Positions 63,364-64,000 of a DNA stretch of 64,000 nucleotides are shown piece after piece; within the stretch, counting starts at the first letter, position 1; every line of letters begins with the position of its first letter. The stretch is from Arthrobacter koreensis (GTDB taxonomy: Bacteria > Actinomycetota > Actinomycetes > Actinomycetales > Micrococcaceae), in contig NZ_WACG01000007.1 of assembly GCF_009193255.1 (NCBI RefSeq), positions 62,001 to 126,000 of the forward strand, written 5' to 3'. Under the pieces are notes generated by a model, which was not told where the DNA came from, did not search any database, and saw only the letters and a program-made list of their open reading frames with translations. The translations under genes and the position numbers were made by a program.

Positions 63364-63657
63364 ATGAGTATTTTTGCAGTTGAGTACGTGTACGACGCCG
63401 AATCGGCAGCAGTGCGGGACGAGCACCGTCCGGCCCACCGCGAATGGCTTGCCGCGCTGGTTGAAGAGGGCAAGGTCCTGGCCAGCGGTCCGTTCACTGA
63501 CGGCGCCGGCGCGCTGCTCATCTTCACTGCCGCAGACGAAGACGAGCTGAACAACCTGCTGAAGCAGGATCCGCTCGCCGTTGGCGGCGGCATCTCCGGA
63601 CTCAAGACCACCGAGTGGAAGCCGGTCACGGGTGCCTTTGCGCACCTGGCGGGCTAA
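63364..63657 (+). CDS. YciI-family protein
   Basis: A 97-residue ferredoxin-like-fold protein: MSIFAVEYVYDAESAAVRDEHRPAHREWLAALVEEGKVLASGPFTDGAGALLIFTAADEDELNNLLKQDPLAVGG. The H in DEHRPAHREWL and the D in GPFTD match the conserved His/Asp pair of YciI. The family has no settled reaction. TAGGGT ends 7 nt before the ATG. A GTG three codons upstream is possible. Confidence 0.88.
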   Translation: MSIFAVEYVYDAESAAVRDEHRPAHREWLAALVEEGKVLASGPFTDGAGALLIFTAADEDELNNLLKQDPLAVGGGISGLKTTEWKPVTGAFAHLAG

Positions 63658-63671
63658 GCCCTGAGTGATAT

Positions 63672-63710
63672 TCCACCCGCCTGCGGCACAGCGTGCGGCA
63701 GGCGGGTGGA
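63672..63710 (+). terminator. Hairpin between YciI and ispG
   Basis: A perfect 13-bp stem TCCACCCGCCTGC/GCAGGCGGGTGGA with a 13-nt loop, then TAATA. It suggests that ispG is transcribed from its own promoter. Confidence 0.65.
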
Positions 63711-63781
63711 TAATAGGACAGGCGCGCTTATCCCCGCCGCCGGAGACTAATGAACTGCCCGCAGGGCACATGGAGGATGTT

Positions 63782-64000
63782 TTGACCTCGGTCAACCTAG
63801 GAATGCCAGCAGCACCGCCGCCCGTCCTTGCCCCGAGGCGCAAAACCCGCCAGATCAAGGTGGGCTCCGTAGGGGTCGGGTCAGACTTCCCGATCAGTGT
63901 GCAGTCGATGACCACCACGCCCACCACGGACATCAACGCCACCCTCCAGCAGATCGCCGAGCTCACGGCGTCGGGCTGCGACATTGTGCGCGTGGCCTGC
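63782..64000 (+). CDS. ispG: 4-Hydroxy-3-methylbut-2-enyl diphosphate synthase, 5' part
   Basis: The first 73 codons of the MEP-pathway iron-sulfur enzyme that follows Dxr several steps later. [55 protein letters not shown] is the N-terminal block of IspG. The gene runs off the window. TTG start with GGAGGA 4 nt upstream. Confidence 0.93.
   Translation, partial: MTSVNLGMPAAPPPVLAPRRKTRQIKVGSVGVGSDFPISVQSMTTTPTTDINATLQQIAELTASGCDIVRVAC

Noticed and set aside
61438-63984. 848-codon minus-strand frame across rseP to ispG
   Set aside because: It is antisense to several well-supported genes and its composition is that of a shadow frame.

Overview
The window is a 64 kb piece of a GC-rich actinobacterial chromosome. 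It is most likely from the Micrococcales and looks Arthrobacter-like (family Micrococcaceae), inferred from codon bias, GTG/TTG starts, an actinobacterial SAM-IV-type riboswitch, an Actinobacterial Holin-X protein, DivIVA-type proteins and gene orders such as rpsB-tsf-pyrH-frr-cdsA and dxr-rseP-(...)-ispG. It is almost wholly chromosomal. I see no rRNA, IS element, integrase, prophage or CRISPR array.

Layout. 1-6.1 kb: 3'-truncated hutH (minus), a CPBP membrane protease, a GH2 glycosidase, an AbiEi/DUF559-like protein between two palindromic repeats, and a VOC protein. 6.1-8.9 kb: SAM-IV riboswitch and metY-metX (methionine synthesis). 8.9-14.4 kb: two hydrolases, an S4 protein, a YdcZ-type transporter, glyS and a GNAT. 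14.4-19.4 kb: TetR, YhgE/Pip and a degenerate ABC ATPase behind a TetR-type operator, then a YibE/F protein. 19.4-24.6 kb: dusB, dgt, dnaG and two identical tRNA-Asn genes. 24.6-31.3 kb: malic enzyme, sugar MFS porter, Holin-X protein, CDP-alcohol phosphatidyltransferase, DMT transporter, GT4 glycosyltransferase and a CAT-anticodon tRNA. 31.4-38.9 kb: glutaryl-CoA-dehydrogenase-like enzyme, an M23 peptidase whose 3' end overlaps it antisense, then rpsB, tsf, pyrH, frr, cdsA and a DivIVA-domain protein. 39-45 kb: two symporter modules (small DUF485-like protein plus Na+/solute symporter) on opposite strands around a LytS/LytTR two-component system, with a CRP/GlxR-like site in the divergent promoter. 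45.4-58.7 kb: a leucine/branched-chain catabolic block. It holds a Lrp/AsnC regulator, a 2-oxoacid dehydrogenase E1alpha-E1beta-E2 operon (probably bkd), then a TetR and an operon for methylcrotonyl-CoA carboxylase, acyl-CoA dehydrogenase, CoA transferase A/B, a MaoC hydratase and a CitE-like lyase, in much the same order as the Mycobacterium tuberculosis Rv2498c-Rv2506 cluster. 58.7-64 kb: an NAD(P)-binding protein, dxr, the site-2 protease rseP, then an unusual SatD-like/HTH gene plus membrane protein plus YciI gene before ispG, which runs off the end.

The most interesting signals are non-coding. (1) A family of long, near-perfect palindromes with a common GAGATRRCAGAAASTGC arm appears at three places, each at the 3' end of genes, with changes in one arm matched in the other. 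(2) A second palindrome family brackets the DUF559 gene. (3) At least nine genes show an nANNNT hexamer 6-7 nt before the start codon with no usable Shine-Dalgarno at normal spacing, which suggests leaderless transcripts. (4) Several clean operators are visible: two CRP-like sites linking acetate uptake and branched-chain oxidation, TetR-type palindromes, TGAAATGC boxes at hutH and GAAAC boxes at the SatD-like gene. I did not find a convincing wholly new multi-gene system. The best candidates for something undescribed are the palindrome family and the SatD-like insertion between rseP and ispG.
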